A stretch of 64,000 bases of DNA from Pseudarthrobacter defluvii (GTDB taxonomy: Bacteria > Actinomycetota > Actinomycetes > Actinomycetales > Micrococcaceae). The translations under genes and the position numbers were made by a program. The notes beneath the pieces were generated by a model, which saw nothing but the letters and a program-made list of their open reading frames with translations, did not search any database and was not told the origin of the DNA. The stretch is taken from NCBI RefSeq assembly GCF_030323865.1, contig NZ_CP066362.1, positions 1,240,001 to 1,304,000 of the forward strand, given 5' to 3'. Below, piece by piece: positions 28,475 through 36,539 of this stretch. The stretch's first letter is position 1, and every line of letters begins with the position of its first letter.

Positions 28475-29308
28475 TCAGCTGCTGAACGGCAGCCGCTGCA
28501 GCCGCTGTCCTGTCTCCGTGTACCGGCGGCGTGATTGCGACAGCCGGGTAAACTCCCGGTTCCGCCGTTCAGCAACGACGGCGGCCAGAAAGTCATCGGG
28601 GCCTGTTCCAGGCGGCGGGGCAGGGGCTACGTGGGCGGACAGTTCGGCCGCGATCGACGCGGCCATGCCCGCCCTGGACAGCGGAGCCATCCGGCCCGCA
28701 TGGCGGATGAACTGGGCTGCCCTGCGGGCCGTGGCGTCCGGAATGCGGCCAATGTCCGCGGCCGCCGCCCAGGACTGCAGGTGCGGCGGGACGAAAACCC
28801 GGATGGCCTGCTCAGCCGGCACCCGGCTCCGGACGGCGTAGGTTCCGCCCAGCAGGTCGCCCAGCCGCCGGGACTTATCGTTGAAGAGCGCCACGGCAAG
28901 GGCAAGGCCGCCGAACGTCAGGTAGATTTCCAAGAAACCGGTCAGTCCGCGGATCACGGCGTGCCGGAACCGGATAGCGCCGCCATCCTCCCGGACCACC
29001 CGCAGGCCTGTAGCCAGCTTGCCCAGCGACCGGCCCCTGCTCAGCGTCTCCACGGCCACCGGCACCACCACCAGGCAGAATACGACGGCGGCAAGGCCAA
29101 GGGCGCGTGCGGCCGCCGGGTCAAGGTCCCGGCCGGCGGCCGACAGGCCAATCATGATCAGCACGAGCAGGACAACATGGACCACGACGTCGATGACCAG
29201 GCCCAGGGCGCGCGCGGCGAAACTGGCGGGCCGAAGCTCGAGTACGACGGCCTCTCCGGTGATGATTGGACCCACCCTGCGGCCCTGCCCTTCGCAGCTG
29301 ATATTCAT
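28475..29308 (-). CDS. RDD family membrane protein
   Basis: The RDD domain occupies the first 170 residues: R-A-L-G-L-V-I-D at helix 1, three membrane helices, RSLGKLATGLRVV between helices, and NDKSRRLGDLLGGTYAV at the end. The cytoplasmic tail of about 110 residues is helical and charged. The function of RDD proteins is not settled (transport or stress has been proposed). TAGACT at 29335-29330 (minus) would start transcription near 29323, excluding the TTG at 29329 and favouring the ATG at 29308 (277 aa). It is divergent from a SpoIIM-like gene, a common actinobacterial pairing. Confidence 0.85.
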   Translation of the reverse strand: MNISCEGQGRRVGPIITGEAVVLELRPASFAARALGLVIDVVVHVVLLVLIMIGLSAAGRDLDPAAARALGLAAVVFCLVVVPVAVETLSRGRSLGKLATGLRVVREDGGAIRFRHAVIRGLTGFLEIYLTFGGLALAVALFNDKSRRLGDLLGGTYAVRSRVPAEQAIRVFVPPHLQSWAAAADIGRIPDATARRAAQFIRHAGRMAPLSRAGMAASIAAELSAHVAPAPPPGTGPDDFLAAVVAERRNREFTRLSQSRRRYTETGQRLQRLPFSS

Positions 29309-29329
29309 TCGGTTGGTGCGGACGCTCAA

Positions 29330-29352
29330 AGTCTAATGCCGGGCGCTAGGCT
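29330..29352. promoter_or_regulatory. Back-to-back -10 elements: RDD and SpoIIM-like genes
   Basis: TAGACT (29335-29330, minus) and TAGGCT (29347-29352, plus) are 11 bp apart, so the two polymerase sites overlap and cannot be used at once. TAGGCT ends 6 nt before GTG 29359. Confidence 0.5.
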
Positions 29353-29358
29353 GTAGCC

Positions 29359-30351
29359 GTGGACATGGATGCCTTCGCCGCCGTCAATGCGGACAAATGG
29401 GCGCGGCTGCAGGAGCTTGCCGGCAAAGGCAGGCTGACCGGCGCCGAAGCCGACGAATTGCTGGCGCTCTACCAGTCCACGTCGGGGCACCTGTCGCTGG
29501 TCCGTTCGGTGGCCCCGGAAAGCGGGCTCTCCGCATCCCTCTCCGCCACGCTGGCCCTGGCCAGGACGCGCTTTACCGGTGCCCGGTCCAACGTGATGGC
29601 TGACCTGGCACGGTTCTTCGTGGTGGCGCTTCCGGCCGCGCTGTACCGGTTGACCGCGCTCACCCTGGCCTGCGGAGCAGCATTCCTCCTCATCGCGGCC
29701 GGCTACGCCACCTGGATTGGCACATCCCCCGAAGCCCTCCGGGCCGTGGCGTCGGAGACCGCCGCCGCCCAGTATGTGAACCAGGACTTCATCAACTATT
29801 ACTCGGAAAACCCGGCAGCGTCCTTCGCCGGTGCCGTGTGGACAAACAACGCGTGGATCTGTGCGCAGGCCGTGGCACTGGGCATTACCGGCGTGTGGGT
29901 GCCGATGATCCTGTTCAGCAATGCCCAGGGGGTGGGCGTCGCGGCCGGGATCTTCGCGTCGGCCGGCAAGTCCGATGTGTTTTACAGCTACATCCTGCCC
30001 CACGGACTGATGGAGCTCACCGCCGTCTTTATTGCCTGCGCCGCGGGCCTGCGGATCTTTTGGGCCATGGTGTCACCCGGTCCCCGCCCCCGGGGCCGGG
30101 CCGTGGCCGAGGAAGGCCGCTCACTGGTCACGGTGGCCCTGGGACTGGTCCTCGTTCTTTTCGTCTCGGGGCTGGTTGAAGGGTTCGTCACCCCCAGTCC
30201 GCTGCCCGTGTGGGCCAAGATCGGCATTGGCGCGGCGGTCCTGACTGCGTACTGGGTCTATGTCCTGGTGTGGGGCAGGCGGGCGTTCCTGGCGGGGGAG
30301 CGCGGGGACATCCGCCGGGAAGATGCCGGCTACACGGAAATCGCTGCCTGA
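29359..30351 (+). CDS. SpoIIM-like (DUF95) membrane protein
   Basis: A 330-residue protein with a hydrophilic helical N-terminus (FAAVNADKWARLQELAGKGR) and about six membrane helices. It matches the stage II sporulation protein M family found in non-sporulating actinobacteria beside RDD, MoxR and DUF58 genes. The Bacillus homologue takes part in peptidoglycan remodelling at the membrane; the role here is unproven. GTG 29359 is chosen because TAGGCT ends 6 nt before it. Confidence 0.87.
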   Translation: MDMDAFAAVNADKWARLQELAGKGRLTGAEADELLALYQSTSGHLSLVRSVAPESGLSASLSATLALARTRFTGARSNVMADLARFFVVALPAALYRLTALTLACGAAFLLIAAGYATWIGTSPEALRAVASETAAAQYVNQDFINYYSENPAASFAGAVWTNNAWICAQAVALGITGVWVPMILFSNAQGVGVAAGIFASAGKSDVFYSYILPHGLMELTAVFIACAAGLRIFWAMVSPGPRPRGRAVAEEGRSLVTVALGLVLVLFVSGLVEGFVTPSPLPVWAKIGIGAAVLTAYWVYVLVWGRRAFLAGERGDIRREDAGYTEIAA

Positions 30352-30403
30352 ATCGTTGTAATCCTGCCGGGGTGGTTCCTCGCCCAGCGGAAGTTCCGGA
30401 CGG

Positions 30404-30409
30404 TAGGCT
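30404..30409 (+). promoter_or_regulatory. -10 element upstream of small ORF and TIGR01906 gene
   Basis: TAGGCT predicts a transcript start near 30416, only a few nucleotides before the ATG of the small ORF at 30420. Confidence 0.45.
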
Positions 30410-30419
30410 CGTCTGCAGA

Positions 30420-30479
30420 ATGAATCGCGCCGGCGAACTGGGACCGGTGCGGAACCCAACGGAAGTGACGCTGCTGTGA
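30420..30479 (+). CDS. Candidate 19-aa leader peptide
   Basis: An ATG-started ORF encodes MNRAGELGPVRNPTEVTLL. Its TGA (30477-30479) overlaps the GTG of the TIGR01906 gene as GTGA, the standard coupling overlap. It begins 10 nt after a TAGGCT -10, so it would be the first thing translated on the mRNA. No homology is claimed. Confidence 0.45.
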   Translation: MNRAGELGPVRNPTEVTLL

Positions 30480-31822
30480 ATGACGAAACACCGGCCCGCG
30501 CCAAAAGCGCTGCGCCGCAGCCGGAGCCTCTCCTGGACACGTCCGGGGATTCCGACGAGCCCGCGTTCTCCTGGCTGGCGCCCACGGACGCAGACACGTC
30601 CGACGGGGACAAGCCCGATGCAGACCAGTCGGATGCAGACAAGCCCAATGCAGATAAAACCAGTGGGGACAAAACCCCTGGCGGCAGGACTGCCGGCGGC
30701 ATGTCTGACCGGACCATACCCAGCGGGGATGGTCCAGGCAGGGGAGTGGACGGCGGTGACTCCGACCGGGAGGCACGCAGGGACACCCGCAATGCCGCCC
30801 AGCCCGAAACCAGGGCCGACCGCAAGGCTGCGGAAGCCGCCGTCGGATCTTCTGCCCTTGGGGCTGCTGCGTCCGCACGTCCCGCTGCGGGGCGTCCGGC
30901 AGCCGGAGCGTCGACAGCCGGCTCATCCACACCCGGGTCCTCCCCGGATGAGCGTGACGACAGCGATTCTCCCGTCTTCAAGGAGCCCCTCCCCACGTCA
31001 GCACTGCACGTGCGTCCCCCGGAAGAGGAAGTGGAGCGCCGCAACGCCCAGCGTGAAAGCGCCGCGAATGCAAAGCCGGTGGCGCCGCGTGTCATGCAGG
31101 TCCTGCTCGCCGTCATCTATCCGTTCATCCTCCTGATCCTGGCCGTCAGGGCCGTCACCAGCCCCCTCTTCCTCTGGGTGGAATACAACCGGCCCGGTTT
31201 CCCGGGCGACGGCTACGGCTTCAACACCGATGACCGGATGACGTATGGCTCCTACGCCGTGGACTACCTCAGCAACTGGGCGGGCCCGCGGTACCTGGGC
31301 GACCTGGTGAACCGCGGCGGCGAAAAGCTCTTCAAGGACGGGGAAGTCAGCCACATGGCAGACGTCAAGGTGGTCATCCTGTCCACCTTCGGCGCCGGCG
31401 TTGCGCTGCTCCTCCTTGCCCTGATCGCCATCCTGTACCTGCGCAAACGCAGCACCGGCGGGATCAGGCGCGGACTCTTCGCCGGCTCCATCATCACGCT
31501 GGTCCTGATCCTGGGCCTCGGTACACTGGCGGCCCTGGGCTGGCAGCAGTTCTTCACGGAGTTCCACCGGATCTTCTTCGCCGACGGGTCCTGGACCTTC
31601 AGCCTGGACGACACGCTCATCCGGCTGTTCCCCAGCCAGTTCTGGATGGACGCCGGCATCGCCATCGCGGCTATGGTGCTCGTCGCCTCCATCGTGACGC
31701 TGGTGCTCACCTGGCCCACCCGCCGCCGTCGTGGTGTTGTACGCAGGGAAGAGCCAGCCAAGGCCGGGCGGGAAGAAGCGGACCAGGAAACGCCGGAACA
31801 GGAAAAAGCGGCTCAGCCGTAG
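30476..31822 (+). CDS. TIGR01906 family integral membrane protein with repeat-rich N-terminus
   Basis: 448 residues. The N-terminal 200 are hydrophilic and low-complexity, including five tandem 15-nt repeats (30602-30676) encoding DGDKP, DADQS, DADKP, NADKT and SGDKT. The C-terminal half has four membrane helices with the TIGR01906 extracytoplasmic segment (WVEYNRPGFPGDGYGF, RMTYGSYAVDYL). Function is unknown. The GTG has GGAAG about 10 nt upstream, within the preceding small ORF. Its 3' end overlaps the convergent acyl-CoA ligase gene by 10 nt. Confidence 0.83.
   Translation: MNDETPARAKSAAPQPEPLLDTSGDSDEPAFSWLAPTDADTSDGDKPDADQSDADKPNADKTSGDKTPGGRTAGGMSDRTIPSGDGPGRGVDGGDSDREARRDTRNAAQPETRADRKAAEAAVGSSALGAAASARPAAGRPAAGASTAGSSTPGSSPDERDDSDSPVFKEPLPTSALHVRPPEEEVERRNAQRESAANAKPVAPRVMQVLLAVIYPFILLILAVRAVTSPLFLWVEYNRPGFPGDGYGFNTDDRMTYGSYAVDYLSNWAGPRYLGDLVNRGGEKLFKDGEVSHMADVKVVILSTFGAGVALLLLALIAILYLRKRSTGGIRRGLFAGSIITLVLILGLGTLAALGWQQFFTEFHRIFFADGSWTFSLDDTLIRLFPSQFWMDAGIAIAAMVLVASIVTLVLTWPTRRRRGVVRREEPAKAGREEADQETPEQEKAAQP
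30602..30676 (+). repeat. Five tandem 15-nt coding repeats
   Basis: Units at 30602, 30617, 30632, 30647 and 30662 follow the pattern GAtGcaGACaAgcCC and are aligned with codons, giving (D/N/S)-(A/G)-D-(K/Q)-(P/T/S). Such arrays change length by slippage. Confidence 0.8.
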
Positions 31823-33642
31823 ATCTTGGCGATCTCCGCCTGGAACTCCTTGACGACGGCGGACCGCTTCAGTTTCAGCGATGGCGTCAGGTGCCCGGAC
31901 TCCACGCTGAACTCCGCATCCAGCAGCCGGAACGTGCGCACCGACTCCGCCTTCGACACCGACTTGTTGGCCAGGTCCACGGCTTCCTGAAGGGCAGCCA
32001 GGACCTGGGGGTCGGTGGCGGCTTCACTGAGCGGGAGCGGGGGCAGGCCCCGCTCGGCGCGCCAGTCGGCAACGCCTTCCGGATCCAGGGTCAGGAGGGC
32101 CGACACGAAGGGCTTGCCGTCGCCCACCACTACGGCATGGGCCACGAGTTGGTGGGTCCGGATCATCTCTTCCAGCGGCCCGGGGGCCACGTTCTTGCCG
32201 CCGGCCGTGACCAGGAGGTCCTTTTTCCGGCCCGTGACCGTGAGGAAGCCGTCCTTGTCCAGCTCGCCAAGGTCGCCGGTGCGGAAGAAGCCGTCCACGA
32301 ACGCTTCGGCGTCCGCCGCCGGGTTGGCGTGGTAGCCCCTGAAGACACCGATTCCCTTGACCAGGATTTCGCCGTCTTCGGCCACGCGGATGGTGGTGCC
32401 GGGAATGGGGATACCCACCGTTCCCACCCTGGAGCGGGAGGGTGTGTTAACGGTGCACGGCGCGGTGGTCTCGGTGAGCCCGTAGCCTTCGAGGACGGGA
32501 ATTCCCATGCCCCGGAAGAAGTGTGCGTCTTCGGAAGCAAGGGGGCTGGCGCCGGAGACGGTGTACTCCACCTCGCCCCCGAACGCTTGGCGCAGCCTCG
32601 GGTAGACCAACCGGTCATACATAGCGTGCCGGGCCCGGCTCAGCAGCCCGGGGCCCGGGCCCTCTCCACGGCTTTGCCGGTCCTGCTCGCGCGAGTACGT
32701 GATGGCGGCAGCGGATGCGGCATCGAACAGCCGTCCCTTGCCTGCCACCGCCGCCTTGTGCGCCGCCGTTGCCCGGACCTTTTCGAAGATGCGCGGCACC
32801 ACCAGCAGGAACGTTGGCCGGAAGGTGCCAAGGTCTTCGAGGAGCTGCGCCGCCCCCGGGCTGTGACCCACCGCTGCGCCTGAAGAGACGCAGACCACCT
32901 GGACCGCCCGGGCCAGGACATGCGCCAGCGGCAGGAACATCAAAGTGCGCGCCATGTCCCTCTGCAGGATCTCCGGCAGGAACGCAACGATGTTCTTGGC
33001 CACCAGGGCGAAGTTCGCATGCGTGATCTCGCACCCTTTGGGTTTGCCCGTGGTGCCGGACGTGTACACCAGCGAGGCGAGGTCGGCCAGGCCTGCACGG
33101 CTGCGCTGCCGCTCCAGTTCAGCGTCGGTGACTCCGGTGCCTGCAGCGGTGAGGCTGGCAAGGTCCGGGGCCTCGCCGTCGTAATCCATCCGCACCACGT
33201 TGACCAGGCGGTCGCTGAGCTCGGCGGAGCCGGCCACCACACCGATGACCAGCTGCACCATGGCACGGTCGCCGGCGAAGACCCGCCGGACCCCGGCGTC
33301 CCGGATGATCCATTCCACCTGGCTCGCGGAGGACGTTTCGTAGATCGGTACGGTCACACCGCCGGCGAACCAGATGGCAAAGTCGACCAGGGTCCACTCA
33401 TAGGAGGTGCGGGACATCACGGCCACGGTGTCGCCGGGTTCCAGGCCGCCGGCGATGAGTCCCTTGGCCAGGGCGCTGACGTCCTGGAGGAATTTCTGTA
33501 CGGGAACATCCACCCAGCCGTTGGGACCCTTCCGCCGGTACAGGGCGCGGGTGGGGTTGGCGGCGTGCTGCTCCAGCAGCAGGTCGGTCACGTTGCTGTT
33601 GGCGTCCATCTCAACCAGCAGTTCCGTGCTTGCTTCTCTCAC
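31813..33642 (-). CDS. Long-chain acyl-CoA synthetase (FadD15-like, AMP-forming)
   Basis: A 609-residue ANL-superfamily ligase that activates fatty acids to acyl-CoA via acyl-AMP. The P-loop LVYTSGTTGKPKGCEITH, the mid-motif GYGLTETTAP and the C-terminal hinge and lysine region (GDLGELDKDGFLTVTGRKKD) are all present. The GTG at 33642 has GGAG 7 nt upstream. It shares a minus-strand direction with the O-mannosyltransferase 67 nt upstream, so co-transcription is possible. Confidence 0.93.
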   Translation of the reverse strand: MREASTELLVEMDANSNVTDLLLEQHAANPTRALYRRKGPNGWVDVPVQKFLQDVSALAKGLIAGGLEPGDTVAVMSRTSYEWTLVDFAIWFAGGVTVPIYETSSASQVEWIIRDAGVRRVFAGDRAMVQLVIGVVAGSAELSDRLVNVVRMDYDGEAPDLASLTAAGTGVTDAELERQRSRAGLADLASLVYTSGTTGKPKGCEITHANFALVAKNIVAFLPEILQRDMARTLMFLPLAHVLARAVQVVCVSSGAAVGHSPGAAQLLEDLGTFRPTFLLVVPRIFEKVRATAAHKAAVAGKGRLFDAASAAAITYSREQDRQSRGEGPGPGLLSRARHAMYDRLVYPRLRQAFGGEVEYTVSGASPLASEDAHFFRGMGIPVLEGYGLTETTAPCTVNTPSRSRVGTVGIPIPGTTIRVAEDGEILVKGIGVFRGYHANPAADAEAFVDGFFRTGDLGELDKDGFLTVTGRKKDLLVTAGGKNVAPGPLEEMIRTHQLVAHAVVVGDGKPFVSALLTLDPEGVADWRAERGLPPLPLSEAATDPQVLAALQEAVDLANKSVSKAESVRTFRLLDAEFSVESGHLTPSLKLKRSAVVKEFQAEIAKIYG

Positions 33643-33709
33643 AGCAGGTCTCCGTTTCCGCTGCCACGCCGCGGCAGCGGCTCCTTCAGGTCTCCTTTGA
33701 CATCCTGCC

Positions 33710-35428
33710 CTAGATCCAGGACGGCATCCACATCCGGACCTTCCAGTCGACGTAGGGGATCACTTCGGCAGTCCAGATCGGGTAGAAAAACGCCGACAAC
33801 AGGAGTGCTGCCACAAGGAACAGGACCACCAGGTACAGGCCGGAGCGGCGGCGCCAGGGCGGGTCCGAGGCCCTGCCCAGGACCAAGCCGAGGCAGTACA
33901 CCAGGGCCAGGACCAGGAACGGCTCGAAAGACACCGCGTAGAAGTAGAACATGGTCCGCTCCGGGTACATGAACCATGGAAGGTAGCCTGCAGCGACGCC
34001 CGCCAAAACGGCACCCGCACGCCAGTCCCGGCGTCCGGCCCACCAGAAGAGCAGGACCACCAGCGAGATGGCCGCCGACCACCAGATCAGGGGATTTCCG
34101 ACGGACAGGATGGCTGACGTGCACTTCTCCACGTCACAGCCGGGAGTGCCCTGCGGTGGGGATTCATAGAAGAACGACGTGGGCCGCCCCATCACCAGCC
34201 AGCTCCAGGCGCTGGCCTGGTACGGGTGCTCGGCGCTGAGGCCCTGGTGGAACTTGTACGCTTCCAAATGGTAGTGGACCAGGGAGCGGACGGAGTCGGG
34301 AAGCCATCCCCATTCGGCCGACGGGTTGCTTTCCGCCCAATGGCGGAAGTAGGCGTTGTCCGAAAGGAACCACCCCGTCCAGGTGGCCGAATAGACGATT
34401 CCCGCCACGGGGACCATGCCAAGGAACGCCGGGATTCCGTCCCGGATCACGCCGCCGCTGATCCAACCGCGAATGCCCGCCACCCGGCGCCCGTTGAGGT
34501 CCCACAACACGGTGAGGATGCCGAATCCGGCGAGGAAGAAGAGGCCGGACCATTTGGTTCCCACGGCCAGGCCCATGCAGACGCCCGCGGCGACCCGCCA
34601 CCAGCGCACGCCCAGCCACGGCCCGGACAGCAGCGCACCTGCCGAGGGCTGCCCGCCGTTGGCGGCAGCGGAACGGGCCAGCCGTGCGGCCAGATGGCGG
34701 CGTCCGTCGTCGCGGTCCATCAGCAGGGCGCCGAAGGCGGCAAGGATCCAGAACGTGAGGAAGATGTCCAGCAGCGAGGTCCGGGACATCACCAGATGAT
34801 GGCCGTCGACGGCGAGGAGCAGCCCGGCGGCGCCGGCCAGCGGAAGCGAGCGGAACAGTTTCAGTGCGATCAGGGAGACCAGCAGTACGGTGAGGGTGCC
34901 GGTGAGGGCTGCGGCGAAGCGCCAGCCGAACGGGTTCTCCGGCCCGAACAGCCACATGCCCGCCGCGATCATCCATTTGCCTACCGGCGGATGAACCACA
35001 TACTCGGGGGTGTTCAGCAGGACGTCCGGATTGCCGGTGTTGAAGGAATCGTTCGCTTTGTCCGGCCAGCTGCGTTCATAGCCGCTGATGAGGTAGGAGT
35101 ACGCATCCTTGACGTAGTACGTCTCGTCGAACACCAGCTTGTGCGGCACTTCCAAGCGGATGAACCGGAGGAGGCCGCCGATGACAGCCGTCAGGACCGG
35201 AACCAGGACGAACCACAGCCGCAGCGACGGCGGGTAATCCCGCCACGGCGTGCCGGCACCGATAAGCCTTGCCCGCAGCGCCTCGAGGGTGAACGCCTCA
35301 TCCGGCCGGCTGATCCAGGACCGGGCAGCCTTCCCGCGGGGCTCCACCGTTGTGGCGCCTGCTGCTGAAGGGGATGCCGCCGGGCTGCGTTTCCAGGCCC
35401 CGGCGGGCCGCGTCGAGGTCTGCGTCAC
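33710..35428 (-). CDS. Protein O-mannosyltransferase (GT39, PMT family)
   Basis: A 572-residue polytopic enzyme that transfers mannose from polyprenyl-phosphate mannose to Ser/Thr of secreted proteins during Sec export. The catalytic acidic motif is in the first extracytoplasmic loop (VFDETYYVKDAYSYL); DGHHLVMSR and FLTFWILAAFGALLMDRDD are family segments. The longest frame starts at 35707 inside rsmI and is a shadow. TAGCAT (35441-35436 on this strand) lies 7 nt before GTG 35428; the ATG at 35437 overlaps that -10. The pmt/rsmI divergent pair also occurs in mycobacteria. Confidence 0.92.
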   Translation of the reverse strand: MTQTSTRPAGAWKRSPAASPSAAGATTVEPRGKAARSWISRPDEAFTLEALRARLIGAGTPWRDYPPSLRLWFVLVPVLTAVIGGLLRFIRLEVPHKLVFDETYYVKDAYSYLISGYERSWPDKANDSFNTGNPDVLLNTPEYVVHPPVGKWMIAAGMWLFGPENPFGWRFAAALTGTLTVLLVSLIALKLFRSLPLAGAAGLLLAVDGHHLVMSRTSLLDIFLTFWILAAFGALLMDRDDGRRHLAARLARSAAANGGQPSAGALLSGPWLGVRWWRVAAGVCMGLAVGTKWSGLFFLAGFGILTVLWDLNGRRVAGIRGWISGGVIRDGIPAFLGMVPVAGIVYSATWTGWFLSDNAYFRHWAESNPSAEWGWLPDSVRSLVHYHLEAYKFHQGLSAEHPYQASAWSWLVMGRPTSFFYESPPQGTPGCDVEKCTSAILSVGNPLIWWSAAISLVVLLFWWAGRRDWRAGAVLAGVAAGYLPWFMYPERTMFYFYAVSFEPFLVLALVYCLGLVLGRASDPPWRRRSGLYLVVLFLVAALLLSAFFYPIWTAEVIPYVDWKVRMWMPSWI

Positions 35429-35435
35429 GAGCCCC

Positions 35436-35476
35436 ATGCTACCTTTTGCGGCTGGAAGACCCGGCAGCAGTAGGCT
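35436..35476. promoter_or_regulatory. Divergent leaderless -10 elements: pmt and rsmI
   Basis: TAGCAT (35441-35436, minus) precedes GTG 35428 by 7 nt. TAGGCT (35471-35476, plus) precedes GTG 35483 by 6 nt. Confidence 0.5.
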
Positions 35477-35482
35477 TGGTGG

Positions 35483-36358
35483 GTGGACCCGAACCCCAGC
35501 CCCCTTCCCGAGCCAGCCCCTTCGACGGCGGGGCGGATCGTCCTTGCCGCCACACCGATCGGGAACACCGGCGATGCTTCCGCCCGGCTCGTGGAACTGC
35601 TGGGCACGGCAGACATCGTCGCCGCCGAGGACACCCGCCGGCTCCACCGCCTGGTCCAGAGCCTGGGGGTTACCGTGGCCGGCCGCGTCATCAGCTACCA
35701 CGAGCACAATGAGGCCACCCGGACCGCCGAACTCCTTGACCAGGTGCGTGCCGGCAGCACGCTCCTCATGGTGACCGACGCCGGGATGCCCGCGGTTTCG
35801 GACCCCGGTTTCCGGCTGGTGGAGGGCGCCGTTGCGGCGGGGCTTACCGTCACCGCCGTCCCGGGCCCCTCAGCCGTGCTCACCGCACTTGCCCTGTCCG
35901 GCCTGCCGACGGACCGGTTCTGTTTTGAAGGGTTCCTTCCCCGCAAAGCCGGGGAAAGGGCGTCCCGCCTCGCCGACCTCGCGGGGGAGCGGCGAACCAT
36001 GGTCTTCTTTGAAGCTCCGCACCGCCTGGAAGCCATGCTGCGGGCCCTGCGTGAGCGGTTCGGCCCGGACCGTCCCATCGCCGTCTGCCGGGAGCTGACC
36101 AAGACGTACGAGGAAGTCATCCGCGGCACTGTGGGCGAACTCCTCACCTGGGCTGAGGAGAATGAGGTGCGCGGCGAGATCGCCGTGGTGCTCGGCGGCG
36201 CGCCCGAACAGGCAGCCGGCACCCCGGAGGACCACGTGGCGGCAGTCAACGAACTGGTGAACCAGGGCATCCGGCTGAAGGAGGCCGTAGCCGCCGTCGC
36301 CGATGACGCGCGCGTGAGCAAACGGGAACTTTATTCGGCTGTGCTCGCTGCCCGGTAG
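35483..36358 (+). CDS. rsmI: 16S rRNA 2'-O-ribose C1402 methyltransferase
   Basis: A 291-residue SAM-dependent enzyme of the tetrapyrrole-methylase fold that methylates the ribose of C1402 in the ribosomal P site. Family segments are complete: LAATPIGNTGDAS, AEDTRR, SYHEHNE, VTDAGMPAVSDPGF and PGPSAVLTALALSGLP. The GTG start is fixed by the TAGGCT 6 nt upstream and by the short Pro-rich lead-in before the conserved strand. Its partner target modifier RsmA is encoded 10 kb downstream on the same strand. Confidence 0.96.
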   Translation: MDPNPSPLPEPAPSTAGRIVLAATPIGNTGDASARLVELLGTADIVAAEDTRRLHRLVQSLGVTVAGRVISYHEHNEATRTAELLDQVRAGSTLLMVTDAGMPAVSDPGFRLVEGAVAAGLTVTAVPGPSAVLTALALSGLPTDRFCFEGFLPRKAGERASRLADLAGERRTMVFFEAPHRLEAMLRALRERFGPDRPIAVCRELTKTYEEVIRGTVGELLTWAEENEVRGEIAVVLGGAPEQAAGTPEDHVAAVNELVNQGIRLKEAVAAVADDARVSKRELYSAVLAAR

Positions 36359-36382
36359 GTCCTTCGTCGCCACCTGCCGTTC

Positions 36383-36398
36383 CTGTGCAGCTGCACAG
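36383..36398. promoter_or_regulatory. Perfect 16-bp palindrome upstream of gabD
   Basis: CTGTGCAGCTGCACAG is fully self-complementary and sits 25 bp after rsmI and about 32 bp upstream of the likely gabD -35. It could be an operator or, as RNA, a small hairpin ending rsmI. Confidence 0.45.
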
Positions 36399-36429
36399 CA
36401 AAGCTGCGATTCTGCAGTGCGCAACGGCG

Positions 36430-36458
36430 TAGACCATGGCGGTGCCCCGCAGTAGTCT
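36430..36458 (+). promoter_or_regulatory. Likely gabD promoter
   Basis: TAGACC (36430-36435), 17 bp, TAGTCT (36453-36458). It gives a leader of about 75 nt. Confidence 0.5.
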
Positions 36459-36475
36459 GGCAGTTAATCAGCCCC

Positions 36476-36526
36476 ATGATCCCGGTCACTCCGAACCGCG
36501 GCGGCGGGCTGCCACAACCCTACTGA
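36476..36526 (+). CDS. Possible 16-aa upstream ORF of gabD
   Basis: ATG-started, MIPVTPNRGGGLPQPY, stop TGA directly before the gabD Shine-Dalgarno (GAGGGAG). It has no ribosome binding site of its own, so translation is doubtful; it could be chance. Confidence 0.25.
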   Translation: MIPVTPNRGGGLPQPY

Positions 36527-36539
36527 CGAGGGAGTCATC

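Noticed and set aside
35438..35707. N-terminal extension of the O-mannosyltransferase
   Set aside because: It overlaps rsmI coding sequence and has no membrane or conserved features.
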